From the NCBI GenBank assembly GCA_020638695.1, contig JACKIB010000015.1, positions 61,961-125,960 on the forward strand: a DNA stretch of 64,000 nucleotides. The letters run 5' to 3'. The notes beneath the pieces were generated by a model. The model had not been told where the DNA came from. It worked only from the letters and a program-made list of their open reading frames with translations, and made no database searches. The stretch comes from Planctomycetota bacterium. Lineage in GTDB: Bacteria; Planctomycetota; UBA1135; UBA2386. Shown here piece by piece: positions 8,357 to 17,170 of the stretch; positions within the stretch are counted from its first letter, which is position 1, and each line of letters begins with the position of its first letter. The position numbers were made by a program, and so were the translations under genes.

Positions 8357-10036
8357 ATGAAGCCGCGCTGCCGTCCGATTCGCTCGTACCGAGCCGCCCT
8401 CATGATGTTGCTCGCTGGCGCAGGTGCAGCCCCGGGCCACGCGCAGGGCAGCGACGTGGAAACCCCCGCCGAGGCAGGGTTGCCGCGCTACAACCAGTGC
8501 CTGCGCCGCATCCCGTTCTGGTTTCACACCCTGGGCCGTGCCTCGCTTGCCAGCCGCGGGGATCTCGCCGCCCTGCAGAAGTTGTTCGAAGACTACCGCA
8601 AGCCGGCGAAGGCTCCGGCGAAGGGGATGCAGGCCGAGGACCACGCGCGCTACACCCTGGCGACGCTGTTCGCGCAGTACTTCGACGACCGGGTCTCGGT
8701 CGACCACTTGACCCGTTTCCGGCAGGAGTTCGCCACGCCGGCGGATGCCTGGTTGTGGTTCAAGGTTCTCGGCGTGGAGGCACATCAGCACGGGCTCGCG
8801 CCACTGGTCGAAGTGGTCCGCAAGCACCCGAGCCCGTACTTGCGCGCGGCTGCGCTGGTCGCGCTGGTCGGTCACGGCGACCTCGAGGCGGCGGCTGCCG
8901 TGCCCGACATCTGTGCCGCACTCCCCAAGCAACCGGGCGAGCGCCGGCTGATGCTGGGCGCAGTGTCGCAGGTGATCGCTGCGGCGGCACCCAAGCTGAA
9001 GACCCCGGCGATGCAGGCTGCCCTGCGCGCCTACATCGGACTGCTGGCCAAGGACCGGCGGCTGACTCTCGGCGAGCGGAGCCTGATCGCACGCCACCTC
9101 GGACCGGTGTTCGGCAGCAGCGCCCGGCACCTCGATCCCGAGCCGTGGCTCCACATGCTCGAGACAGGGCGCGAGCCGCCGAAGACTTCCGGCGGTACCG
9201 TCACGCAACTGCGCTTCTTCGGCATCGAGGCGGCGGGCGACCGCATCTGCTACGTGATCGACATGTCGAACTCGATGTGCACGCCGGTCGCTCCTCGCGG
9301 GCCGACCACCGGTCCGCGGAAGAAGCGCCGCAAGGGTCCGCCGGACGAGACCGACATCCCGTGGCACTTGGTCAAGAACCGATTCGACCTGGCTCGGGAG
9401 CACTTGAAGATCTCGCTGCTGCGGCTCACCAAGGGGCAGCACTTCTGCGTGATCTGGTTCGGCAGCGAAGCCGGTACGCTCACCAGCTGTCCGGGACTTC
9501 TTCCGGCGACGCCCGGCAATGTGCGCAAGGTGATCAAGGAGCTGGACTCGATCGCTCCGCTGTCGCCGGAGCCGCCGGACGCACCCGACGGCCGCTTGCG
9601 CGGCAACACCAACATGCACGGCGGACTGCGATTGGCGTTCGCGCTGCACAGTCGAGGTCCGGTCAAGCGGTTCGAACACGTCGATCCGAAGGTGTTCGTC
9701 GGCGGGTGCGACTCGGTGTTCCTGTTGTCCGATGGGGCGCCGAGCTTCGATTCGTTCGCCGTCGAGGACCAGTTCTACGCCAACGAAATCAAGGTCGTCG
9801 CCGACCAGGAGTCGGGCCGCGAGATCTCCCGCCGTGAGCGGATTGTCTACCACGGTCCGTACCACGAGTCGCCGTGGTTCGACGACGACCTGCGCCGCAT
9901 GAACCTCTTCCGGCGCGTTCCGATTCACTGCATCGCGATCGGTGAGGCCGACGTTCCGCTGCTGCGCCGCATCGCCGCCGAGTCGGGTGGTCAGGTGTAC
10001 GTGTTCGAGGACAAGACACCGTCGCGCGGTCGATGA
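8357..10036 (+). CDS. Exported von Willebrand factor A domain protein
   Basis: A 559-residue protein with a signal peptide (hydrophobic stretch about residues 13-30, then GHAQ). Residues 40-280 form a helical, HEAT/Armadillo-like region. The C-terminal half is a VWA domain with a complete MIDAS: DMSNS near residue 302, the Thr of GNTNMHGGL near 418, and LLSDGAPS near 456. VWA domains bind protein ligands or metal in multiprotein assemblies. The partner is unknown, and the downstream CPBP protease gene, overlapping by 4 bases, is the only linked candidate. Proteins of this helical-repeat plus VWA layout are common in Planctomycetota, to my knowledge. Confidence 0.85.
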   Translation: MKPRCRPIRSYRAALMMLLAGAGAAPGHAQGSDVETPAEAGLPRYNQCLRRIPFWFHTLGRASLASRGDLAALQKLFEDYRKPAKAPAKGMQAEDHARYTLATLFAQYFDDRVSVDHLTRFRQEFATPADAWLWFKVLGVEAHQHGLAPLVEVVRKHPSPYLRAAALVALVGHGDLEAAAAVPDICAALPKQPGERRLMLGAVSQVIAAAAPKLKTPAMQAALRAYIGLLAKDRRLTLGERSLIARHLGPVFGSSARHLDPEPWLHMLETGREPPKTSGGTVTQLRFFGIEAAGDRICYVIDMSNSMCTPVAPRGPTTGPRKKRRKGPPDETDIPWHLVKNRFDLAREHLKISLLRLTKGQHFCVIWFGSEAGTLTSCPGLLPATPGNVRKVIKELDSIAPLSPEPPDAPDGRLRGNTNMHGGLRLAFALHSRGPVKRFEHVDPKVFVGGCDSVFLLSDGAPSFDSFAVEDQFYANEIKVVADQESGREISRRERIVYHGPYHESPWFDDDLRRMNLFRRVPIHCIAIGEADVPLLRRIAAESGGQVYVFEDKTPSRGR

Positions 10037-10740
10037 ACGACCGTCGCGGCATGATGTTGGTCGTCGTCGCGCTGCTGTTTCCGCTGGGGCTGACGTGGGC
10101 CTACTTCGTCGCCATGGACGGTCGCGCGCCTGGGCAGCAGCAGGCGGTGTACGCGATCGGCAAGGTGATCCAATTCGGGTTGCCGTTGCTCGGCATGTGG
10201 CTCCTCGGTCGGCCGCCTGGTCGACGCGGTGAACGCGGATGGATGCGGAGCGGCGTCGCGTTCGGGGTGGTTGTCGCGGTGGTGATGCTCGCGTGCTACC
10301 ACCTGTGGTTGCGGCCGGTCGGCGTGTTCGATGGCCCTGCCGTGGCGGTGCGGGCCAAGCTGGCCGGGATGGGAGTGCGTACGGTGCCGGTGTTCGTCGC
10401 GGTGGCGCTGGGGTATTCGCTCGTGCACTCGCTGCTGGAAGAGTACTACTGGCGTTGGTTCGTGTTCGCCGAGCTGCGGCGTCGGGTCGGCATGGCCTGC
10501 GCGGTGTGGGTGAGCGCGCTCGGATTCACGTTGCATCACATCGTGGTGCTCGGCTGCTACTTCGGGTGGGGGTCGATCGCAACGTGGGTGTTCTCGCTCG
10601 GGGTGATGATCGGCGGGGCGTTCTGGGCGGTTGTCTATGCGCGGAGCGGGGGATTGGCGGTGTCGTGGGTGAGTCACGCGATGGTCGATGCGGGGATCTT
10701 CGTGGTCGCGTATGACTTGGTGAGGTCGGGGCTCGGGTAG
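10033..10740 (+). CDS. CPBP family intramembrane glutamic protease
   Basis: A 235-residue membrane protein of about seven helices with the three CPBP (CAAX protease and bacteriocin-processing, Rce1-like) motifs. These are EEYYWR at 136-141 (catalytic Glu pair and Arg), the FTLHH block with His168, and SHAMVD with His215 and Asp219 in place of the usual Asn. It probably cleaves substrates within the inner membrane. The ATGA overlap with the upstream VWA gene implies cotranslation. The substrate is unknown. Confidence 0.88.
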   Translation: MNDRRGMMLVVVALLFPLGLTWAYFVAMDGRAPGQQQAVYAIGKVIQFGLPLLGMWLLGRPPGRRGERGWMRSGVAFGVVVAVVMLACYHLWLRPVGVFDGPAVAVRAKLAGMGVRTVPVFVAVALGYSLVHSLLEEYYWRWFVFAELRRRVGMACAVWVSALGFTLHHIVVLGCYFGWGSIATWVFSLGVMIGGAFWAVVYARSGGLAVSWVSHAMVDAGIFVVAYDLVRSGLG

Positions 10741-10774
10741 GTCGGGGTTGTGAGTGTGGGGGAGTGCGGCGTTT

Positions 10775-10808
10775 GGGGGGGGGTCTTGGGGGTCTTGGGG
10801 GTCTGGGG
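10775..10808 (+). other. G-run cluster with quadruplex potential
   Basis: Just past the CPBP stop codon, four runs of four or more G are separated by TCTT or TCT (a GGGGG-TCTT repeat). Such spacing can fold into a G-quadruplex on the plus strand. It may instead be a simple slipped-strand repeat. Nothing else in the sequence indicates a function. Confidence 0.4.
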
Positions 10809-10856
10809 TCTTGGACACCTGGGCTCCCTCAACCTCGAGCTCTGAAGCCGCAGGGG

Positions 10857-10947
10857 CTCTCCACGGCCCCGTCGCCGTCGGCATCGGTCCAGGCTCGCTT
10901 CGCTCGGCTAGAGCGACCGATGCCGACGGCGACGGGGCCGCGGAGAG
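10857..10947. repeat. REP-like long hairpin, left of RAYT gene
   Basis: Two 33-base arms (10857-10889 and 10915-10947) are complementary with a single mismatch around a 25-base loop. The arm core GGCCCCGTCGCCGTCGGCAT closely resembles that of the hairpin on the other side of the transposase gene (12024-12106). Paired REP-type palindromes flanking a RAYT gene are the expected substrate of that enzyme. Confidence 0.8.
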
Positions 10948-11289
10948 CGGGTGGGGTATGGGGGTGTTCTGTGGCGGCGGTTGCGGGTGGGGGTGAGAAC
11001 GGGGATTCGTGATGTGGCCGTCGTGGGCCTGGTTCTTGGAACAGTGCTCGAACAAGTTGAGAGGGTTCCGGTGCGTGGAATGAGCCGCGACCCTGGGCAG
11101 CGACGCCCAAGTTCGCGGCCGATACGCGCCGCCAGCCAGATTCTCGCGAGCGCGAGGCTGTCGCGTGACTGTCGACGGTGTTTCGCGAGATGGCGCGTAG
11201 CTCAGCCGCAAAAGGATGTGAAAACATGGAGTTATTGGTTGACCTCGTGATGGTGGATCGTATGTTGTCTCGGTGGCGCAGATGGGGTC

Positions 11290-11973
11290 ATGCGGATGAA
11301 GCGATCGGAAGTCGAAGCGGGTTTGCTACCGTTCCCTCGAATGAACTGGGGTGGCCGGCGCAAAGGGGCGGGGCCGAAGCCGAAGGGTGACAAGGCAGGT
11401 GTTTCGCACCGCAGTCGTGCGGCTTTGGCTTCACGCTTTCCTGTTCACGTGACCACACGCTTGATGCGCGGGCTTCCTTCGTTGCGCAGCCACGGCGTGT
11501 ACGGGGTGCTTTGCGCGGCGTTCGCGAAGGGCTGCGAGCGCAACGGGTTTCGCCTGGTGCACTACTCCGTGCAGGGCAACCATCTGCACATGATCGTGGA
11601 GGCGACGGACCGCGCGTGTCTGTCACGAGGTCTACAAGGGCTGCTGGTTCGCATCGCTCGGGCCCTGAATCGCCTGTGGCGGCGCGTGGGCAAGGTGTTC
11701 GCCGACCGCTACCACGACCACATCCCGCGCACGCCGCGCGAGGTGCGGCACGCGTTGGCCTACGTGCTGAACAACGCCCGGCGCCACGGTGTGCGGCTGG
11801 CCCGGGAGATCGACTGGTTCACCTCGGGATGCTGGTTCGACGGCTGGCGCGAGAAGCCGAGCAGTAGCGTGCCTTCAGGCGTCGCCAGGCCGGTCGCGCG
11901 TGCGCGCAATTGGCTGCTGAACCTCGGCTGGCGGAGGCACGGATTGATCAGTCAATACGAGGTCCCTGGCTGA
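11290..11973 (+). CDS. REP-associated tyrosine transposase (RAYT, Y1/IS200-like fold)
   Basis: A 227-residue HUH-type single-strand transposase. The N-terminal GGRRKGAGPKPKG is a typical RAYT lead-in. The HUH metal-binding pair is His98-Leu-His100 in HYSVQGNHLHMIVEA, and the nucleophilic Tyr is probably Tyr158 in HALAYVLNNARRHG. RAYTs are domesticated IS200/IS605 relatives that nick REP palindromes. This gene is bracketed by two related 33-bp-arm hairpins, about 340 bases upstream and 50 bases downstream. Starts at 11290, 11296 or 11341 are all possible; the last gives the family-typical N-terminus. No other complete copy lies in the window. Confidence 0.87.
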   Translation: MRMKRSEVEAGLLPFPRMNWGGRRKGAGPKPKGDKAGVSHRSRAALASRFPVHVTTRLMRGLPSLRSHGVYGVLCAAFAKGCERNGFRLVHYSVQGNHLHMIVEATDRACLSRGLQGLLVRIARALNRLWRRVGKVFADRYHDHIPRTPREVRHALAYVLNNARRHGVRLAREIDWFTSGCWFDGWREKPSSSVPSGVARPVARARNWLLNLGWRRHGLISQYEVPG

Positions 11974-12023
11974 CGCCGCACCAGCCCACCTCTCGACACA
12001 CTCCCACACCAAGACTCCCCCCA

Positions 12024-12106
12024 CTCCCCTCGCGGCCCCGTCGGCATCGGCTTCGGTCGCAACTTGCCCATGCCCGAAGCCGATGCCGACGGGGTCGGGA
12101 GGGGAG
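12024..12106. repeat. REP-like long hairpin, right of RAYT gene
   Basis: Arms 12024-12056 and 12074-12106 pair over 33 bases with two mismatches and a 17-base loop. The core GGCCCCGTCGGCATCGGCTT is shared in part with the hairpin at 10857-10947. Apart from this element, the 343-bp gap between the RAYT gene and the dGTPase-like gene shows nothing recognisable. Confidence 0.8.
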
Positions 12107-12316
12107 CCCTCGCGGTTCTCGAGGTTGAGGCCGAGGGAGCACAGGCCGAGGGAGCACGGGCCGGGGTCCCTTCGCATCAGTCCGTCGCTGCGACGCGGGT
12201 CGACAACCGCGCCTCGAGACACAGCCTCCTACCCCGTGGTTCGCGTTCTCGCAGATCGACTGAGCCGGGAGCCCGCGGCTGCTCGACCCAGTCAGCGCGG
12301 CGCTGATCGTGGGGGG

Positions 12317-13390
12317 TCACTGTTGCATCAAGAAGCGATCGGTCATCCCGGCGATGTAGTCGCACACTACGCGCGCGTCGCTGCATGGGCCGGCCCGTTG
12401 CCGCATCTTCTCGGGGATCGCATTCGGGTTGTCCAGCAGCCGCCGCGCGACTGCTTCGATCTTCCGCTGGCCCACTGCCATTTCCTCGAGCACGCGCGTC
12501 GATCGGTAGAACCGCTCGCGCAGGAACCTGAGCAGCTCGTCGCTCGCAACTTGGATCGATCCGCTGTGCCCGAGCCGCGGGCGGCCTGCCGGCGCGGCGG
12601 CGATGCCCTGCGCACAGGTTTCCACCAGGTCGTGCATCAGGATCGCAACCATTTCGCTGTGGATCCGCGCCAAGTGACTGGAGCCGGTGCGAGTGGAAGC
12701 TTCCTGCCAGAGCCGCAGCTCGGTCGCATCGTCGATCGCCACCAAGCCGGCGCGGATCGCGTCGTCGAGATCGTGGCACAGATAGGCGATCTTGTCGCAG
12801 TGGTCGACCAGAACGGCCTCGAGTGGTGGCGGTTCGGTTCGCACGAGGTCCGGACTCAACGGGAACCCCTCCGGGACTTCGCCCTTCAGCAAGGAGCGAC
12901 GCACCAGAAGGGTGAGGTTCAAACCGAAGCCGTCGCGCCCGCGCTGCTCCAGAAGATCGACGATGCGCGTCCCCTGCGCGTTGTGCCGGAAGCCGCCGTC
13001 GTGCGCCATCAGGTCGTCGAGCGCGCGCTCACCGACGTGGCCGAACGGTGGGTGACCGAGGTCGTGTGCCAATGCCACCGCTTCGGCCAGGTCGGCGTTC
13101 AGCCGCAGCGCGTTGGCCGCCGAACGCGCCATCTGCGACACCTCCAGCGAGTGCGTCATCCGGCTCCGGTAGTGGTCGCCGGTGTCGGCCGCGAACACCT
13201 GGGTCTTGTGTTGCAGCCGGCGGAAGGCGGTGCTGTGGATGATGCGATCGCGGTCCCGCTGGAAGCTGGTGCGCAACGGGTCCTCCGGTTCGAGCCAGCG
13301 CCGACCACCGCTGTCTCGGCTCTTGCTGGCGCACGGTGCCAGCCGATGGAGTTCCTGGTCTTCCAGGTCCTCGCGGCGCAGCCAGTTCAT
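12317..13390 (-). CDS. dgt: Deoxyguanosinetriphosphate triphosphohydrolase-like HD protein
   Basis: A 357-residue HD-domain enzyme of the dGTPase-like family, which removes triphosphate from dNTPs to help balance pools. The signature order is TAFRRLQHKTQVF, then HSLEV with His80, HDLGHPPFGHVGE with His109-Asp110, the later DHCDKIAYLCHDLDD metal ligand, and a helical C-terminus. The length fits the bacterial subfamily of about 350-380 residues. The gene lies just downstream of tRNA-Glu on the same strand. In-vivo specificity for dGTP versus other dNTPs cannot be told from sequence. Confidence 0.92.
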   Translation of the reverse strand: MNWLRREDLEDQELHRLAPCASKSRDSGGRRWLEPEDPLRTSFQRDRDRIIHSTAFRRLQHKTQVFAADTGDHYRSRMTHSLEVSQMARSAANALRLNADLAEAVALAHDLGHPPFGHVGERALDDLMAHDGGFRHNAQGTRIVDLLEQRGRDGFGLNLTLLVRRSLLKGEVPEGFPLSPDLVRTEPPPLEAVLVDHCDKIAYLCHDLDDAIRAGLVAIDDATELRLWQEASTRTGSSHLARIHSEMVAILMHDLVETCAQGIAAAPAGRPRLGHSGSIQVASDELLRFLRERFYRSTRVLEEMAVGQRKIEAVARRLLDNPNAIPEKMRQRAGPCSDARVVCDYIAGMTDRFLMQQ

Positions 13391-13494
13391 CGTTCCGCGG
13401 TCGAATGCCCCGGTATTGAACCGCGCGGTGGCGGCGAGGGGGCTGGAAGGTCCGGCGGCGGGCCCCCGCTCGAGGGGCGCCCACCGCCGCGTAC

Positions 13495-13570
13495 TGGTAG
13501 CCCGTACGGGATTTGAACCCGTGTCGCATGGATGAGAACCATGTATCCTAGGCCTCTAGACGAACGGGCC
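13495..13570 (-). tRNA. tRNA-Glu (anticodon CTC)
   Basis: A complete cloverleaf reads on the minus strand. The acceptor arm is GGCCCGT paired with ACGGGCT, the anticodon arm is CATGG-TTCTCAT-CCATG giving CTC (reads GAG), and the T arm is ACGGG-TTCAAAT-CCCGT. The discriminator is A, and CCA is encoded at 13495-13497. The CTC isoacceptor suits a high-GC genome. Confidence 0.95.
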
Positions 13571-13740
13571 GCCTGGCCCGCCCATTTAGGGATCGTCCGA
13601 CCGTCCCGTCAAGCGGTTTCCCGCGGAGCTGCGGGCTGCACGCGCGGGACTCGGTGCGTATTCCGGGTCCGCGGCCCAGCGTTACCATCCTGGCTCGCAC
13701 CGTACCGTCCCTCCCCCGAACCTTCCGATCGGAGCACACC

Positions 13741-15117
13741 ATGACTTTGCTGCACTCCTTGTTCCTTCCCGTGTTCTTCCTCGCCACGGTGGCCCTCGGC
13801 GGCGGCTGGCTCGGCGTTTCGGTGTCGGAGACCGACGCCGGTGTGGCAATCTCCGAGGTGGTTCGGGGTTCGCCCGCGGCCCGCGCGGGGCTGCAGGTCG
13901 ACGACGTGATCCTGGCGGTCGGCGAAGACAAGGTGCGCGACGTCCAGGGGCTGATCGCGATCATCGGGCGCCACAACCCGGGAGATCGAATCGCGCTGCA
14001 CATCCAGCGAAACCGCGAGAAGCTGACCAAGCGCGTTCGACTGGGCAAGCGCCCCGAAGAGGGGGAAGACGTCGTCGAGGCACCTCGCGGCGCGCCGTAC
14101 TTGGGTCTGGAGATCGAGGAAGGCGACGCCGGTGTGCAGGTTGTCTCGGTTGTCGCCGCCGGGCCCGCCCAGAAAGCTGGGTTCCAGCGCGGGGACCTGG
14201 TGCGATCCATGGGTGATCAGCCGATCCGCAAGCTCGACGACCTCGACACCGCGATGAAGAAGCTGCACGCCAACGATCACGTCCGCGTGGGGATTCGCCG
14301 GGACGGTCGGGACCGCACGCTCGAGGTGGTTCTGGGCACCCGTCCTGGCGGCGGCGAACCCGAGAAGAAGATCGAGCCCGCGCGCGCCCAGGATCGCCCC
14401 GCGCGGCCAGCGCCCGCGAAGCCGGCCGCCAAGGTCGCGTTCCGAACCGACTACGCCAAGGCGATCGCCGACAGCAAGCGGGCGGGCCGCCCGACCCTGC
14501 TGGTGTTCGGCGCCACCTGGTGCGTCAACTGTGCGACGCTCAAGAAGTCCCTGGCGGACGCTTCACTCGCGCCTTCGCTCGCCGAGTACACCTGCGTGTG
14601 GATCGACACCGACCGCGAATCGGCGCTGGCCGACAAGTACGGCGTCGAGTCGCTGCCGCACATGGTGTTCCTGGACGCAGCGGGGAAGTCGCGCAAGACG
14701 ATGGTGGGCTACCAGCCGCCGGAGCTGATCGCCCCGGTGCTGGCGGCCGGTTTGCACGGTGGTGCCCATGCGGGAGCCAAGCATGCCGAGCATGCGCACG
14801 CGGAAGCCGCAGCCAAGGAGGACGCTGAGAAGGCGCACCAGGCAGCCAAGGCGGCGGCCGACAAGCGCGCAGCGGAGGCTCGCAAGGCCGAGGTCGCCGC
14901 CGCGGCGGAGGCCCAGCGTGCGGCCGCTGCCAAGCGCGTGCGCACCCCGGTCCGTGCCGGCCGTCGCGCCGAGGCGGTTCCGGTCACGCGGGCCGATCTG
15001 AACCGCGCCAACACGCAACTCAATCAGTTGCGGAAGGAGATCCAGGAGCTGCGCAAGCAGCACCGCGAGGAGGTGGAGCTGCTCCGGCAGATCCTCCGCG
15101 AGATGCGCAAGAAGTAG
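13741..15117 (+). CDS. Exported double-PDZ and thioredoxin-domain protein
   Basis: A 458-residue protein: signal peptide (residues 1-19), PDZ domain 1 (about 20-100, with GWLGVSV and GSPAARAGLQVDDVIL), PDZ domain 2 (about 117-205, with PYLGLEI and GPAQKAGFQRGDLV), a thioredoxin-like domain (about 240-345), then an Ala/Lys-rich helical tail ending in a coiled coil (about 420-458). The thioredoxin active site is WCVNC with Cys261 and Cys264. It probably reduces or isomerises disulfides on periplasmic proteins that the PDZ domains recruit. The gene stands alone between tRNA-Glu and a leftward glycosyltransferase. Confidence 0.85.
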   Translation: MTLLHSLFLPVFFLATVALGGGWLGVSVSETDAGVAISEVVRGSPAARAGLQVDDVILAVGEDKVRDVQGLIAIIGRHNPGDRIALHIQRNREKLTKRVRLGKRPEEGEDVVEAPRGAPYLGLEIEEGDAGVQVVSVVAAGPAQKAGFQRGDLVRSMGDQPIRKLDDLDTAMKKLHANDHVRVGIRRDGRDRTLEVVLGTRPGGGEPEKKIEPARAQDRPARPAPAKPAAKVAFRTDYAKAIADSKRAGRPTLLVFGATWCVNCATLKKSLADASLAPSLAEYTCVWIDTDRESALADKYGVESLPHMVFLDAAGKSRKTMVGYQPPELIAPVLAAGLHGGAHAGAKHAEHAHAEAAAKEDAEKAHQAAKAAADKRAAEARKAEVAAAAEAQRAAAAKRVRTPVRAGRRAEAVPVTRADLNRANTQLNQLRKEIQELRKQHREEVELLRQILREMRKK

Positions 15118-15188
15118 ATCGGGCTACTCGCCCGGGTGCGCGAGGTCACGGCTGACCGCGCCGAACGTCAGAATCGATGTCCGGCGGA

Positions 15189-16703
15189 TCAGCACCCTGC
15201 CACCGCGCGAGCTCTGTCGTTCACCTCGTCGGGAGCGATGGATGAGGTTCCGGGTGGAAGCGCCGGCAGCTCGTCGAACAGGCGCGCCGCCCGGCCGACC
15301 TCGAGTCCCTTGGTGTCCAGGACCTGCAACGCCGCGGCGAGGTTGTCGCGCGCACGGACGTCACCCGGGTGCGCAGCTACCGCGCGAGCCATGGTGCGCA
15401 GGGCCTCGCCCGCCAGACCTGCTTGCCACTGTGCTGCGCCGAGATCGACTTGCGCTCCGGACTCGCCGCTCGCCGCCGCGGTCGCGAGATGCGGCAGCGC
15501 GAGCGTGAGGTTTCCCTCGGCCCACAGGGCTCGACCGAGCAGCCAGTGGAGTCGCGGGTGGTCGGGGATCAGTTCCAGCGCCTCACCGAACGCACGGGTC
15601 GCCTCGCGGGTCTGGCCGGCCTCGAGCAACCAGCAACCCCGCAAGCTGAGCGCGTGGCCCAACATCGGTGCGGCCACGTAGCACGACGTCAGGGCCTCGG
15701 CCAAGCACCGCTCGGCGACGACGATGCCGGCGGACCGGTGTAGTTCGGCGGCGAGCAGCAACCACGCCTCGGTGTGGTGGGGGCACCGGGCGAGAAAGCG
15801 ACGGAGATGGGTTCGGGCCGCAGCCCCATCCTGGTGCTCGTGGTACCAGCGGCCGAGGACGTAGTCCGCGTCGCACCAGTCCGGGTGTCGCTCGCGAGCT
15901 GCCGCTGCGTGCGCGACCTCGGCCGAACGGTCGTCGCGCATTCGCGCGAGCAGCGAAGCACCCGCTGGATCGTGCCGCCACTTGTCCTCGAACAGCACCT
16001 GCTGTTCCGCGAGGTTGCGCCGGTAGTCGATTCCGAGCGCGGTGAACGTCCGGCTGCCGTGGTGGTGCAGGAACGCGTCCCGGACGATCACCGTGCGATA
16101 GCCGAGCAGCCTGGTGCGCAGGCAGAAGTCGTCGTCTTCGAAATTGCCGAGACCGAACCGCTCGTCCCAGTCGCCGACCCGTTGGGCCGTCTCCCGACGC
16201 ATCGCCAGGCACAACCCGGAGAGGGTGAACGCGTCCTCCAGGTTGCATGCTCCGGTGTGGCTGCGCAGCACTGCTTCGATCTCGCTTCGCGAGTCGGCGG
16301 ACTCCCCGGCCCGCCCGGTCGCGATCTGTGCCGGGCCCTTGACCCGATTGCTCACCGGCGCCGTCAATCCGATGCGCGCGTCGGCGAGCAGTGGCTCGAT
16401 CAGTCGGGTCAGCAGCGTCGGCGCGGCCAGCGTGTCGTTGTTGAGCAGGATCAGCAGTTCGCCCCGCGCGGCGGCGAGACCCGCATTCACGCCGCCGGCG
16501 AAGCCCCGGTTGGACTCCAGGTCGACCACGGTGGCCCCGGCTTCGCGCGCGCGCGCGCCGGTGTCGTCCGGACTCCCGTTGTCGACTACGAGAATCTCGA
16601 GGTCGTTCAGCAGTGGTGATGCGGTCTGCGCCCGCAGGCTCGCGATGCAGGAGAGCGTGTCGTCCGCTCCTCCGTGGCAGGGGATGATCACCGACACCGA
16701 CAC
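15189..16703 (-). CDS. Family 2 glycosyltransferase with TPR region
   Basis: The N-terminal GT-A domain has the family features VIIPCHGGADDTLSCIASL, LVVDNGSPDDT, NRGFAGGVNAGLAAARG and the LLNNDT metal site. A C-terminal half of about 200 residues is built of tetratricopeptide-like helices (ALSLRGCWLLEAGQTREAT, HPRLHWLLGRALWAEGN). This rhamnosyltransferase-like GT2-TPR layout is common in polysaccharide loci, but the acceptor is unknown. An in-frame ATG exists at 16814, but that extension runs across a terminator hairpin at 16761-16785, so I prefer the GTG at 16703 (or 16697), right at the start of the domain. Confidence 0.82.
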   Translation of the reverse strand: MSVSVIIPCHGGADDTLSCIASLRAQTASPLLNDLEILVVDNGSPDDTGARAREAGATVVDLESNRGFAGGVNAGLAAARGELLILLNNDTLAAPTLLTRLIEPLLADARIGLTAPVSNRVKGPAQIATGRAGESADSRSEIEAVLRSHTGACNLEDAFTLSGLCLAMRRETAQRVGDWDERFGLGNFEDDDFCLRTRLLGYRTVIVRDAFLHHHGSRTFTALGIDYRRNLAEQQVLFEDKWRHDPAGASLLARMRDDRSAEVAHAAAARERHPDWCDADYVLGRWYHEHQDGAAARTHLRRFLARCPHHTEAWLLLAAELHRSAGIVVAERCLAEALTSCYVAAPMLGHALSLRGCWLLEAGQTREATRAFGEALELIPDHPRLHWLLGRALWAEGNLTLALPHLATAAASGESGAQVDLGAAQWQAGLAGEALRTMARAVAAHPGDVRARDNLAAALQVLDTKGLEVGRAARLFDELPALPPGTSSIAPDEVNDRARAVAGC

Positions 16704-16750
16704 CAGGGGTACTTCGGCAGGTCGGCATCCCGGACCCGCGGAGTGGTGGT

Positions 16751-16785
16751 GAAAAAGAAACGCCCGGAACCTATGGCTCCGGGCG
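16751..16785 (-). terminator. Leftward intrinsic terminator
   Basis: An 8-bp perfect GC stem (CGCCCGGA at 16761-16768, TCCGGGCG at 16778-16785) is followed on the minus strand by TTTCTTTTTC. No annotated leftward gene lies upstream of it before the divergent RluA gene at 17171, so it appears to end an unidentified leftward transcript. It lies immediately ahead of the GT2-TPR gene. Confidence 0.65.
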
Positions 16786-17170
16786 CCCCTCCGGGGACTT
16801 GCCCCCTGATTCACATCGGGTCATGCTGCTCCAAGCACGCACTCACCTGCACACTTACTGACCTCGTTCAATGCACCTAGGGCTCGCCTCCCGTCGGTGC
16901 CGGGGTACCGAGCAAAACACCGATGCGGTTGTGGTACGTTGCAAACCGCCGCAGACCTGCCCACGCGGCGCCGACTCGCGGCGTCCTGTGTCGTTTGCGG
17001 TAAACAACTCCCGTGCCGGATCCATCAAGGAAACGATTCAGAGTTGTTATCTTCTTATTTACAGGTGTTTATGGCTCGAATCAGGATTCTTCCCGATGCA
17101 ACGGTAGTCCCGCAGTCTCACAATGGGGATCCGAGTGGGACTCCCAGTGGCTGTCCCACCCGGCTTGGGA
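16786..17170. other. Gap with possible leftward non-coding transcript
   Basis: These 385 bases hold no supported gene. The right part (about 17020-17065) is locally AT-rich (GTTGTTATCTTCTTATTTAC), as a promoter region would be. The left end is the orphan leftward terminator. I compared the minus strand with remembered SRP, 6S, tmRNA and RNase P signatures and found no match. Confidence 0.3.

Noticed and set aside
16786..17100. SRP RNA, 6S RNA, tmRNA or RNase P RNA on the minus strand
   Set aside because: None of the conserved signature segments of these RNAs could be found; only a terminator supports a transcript.
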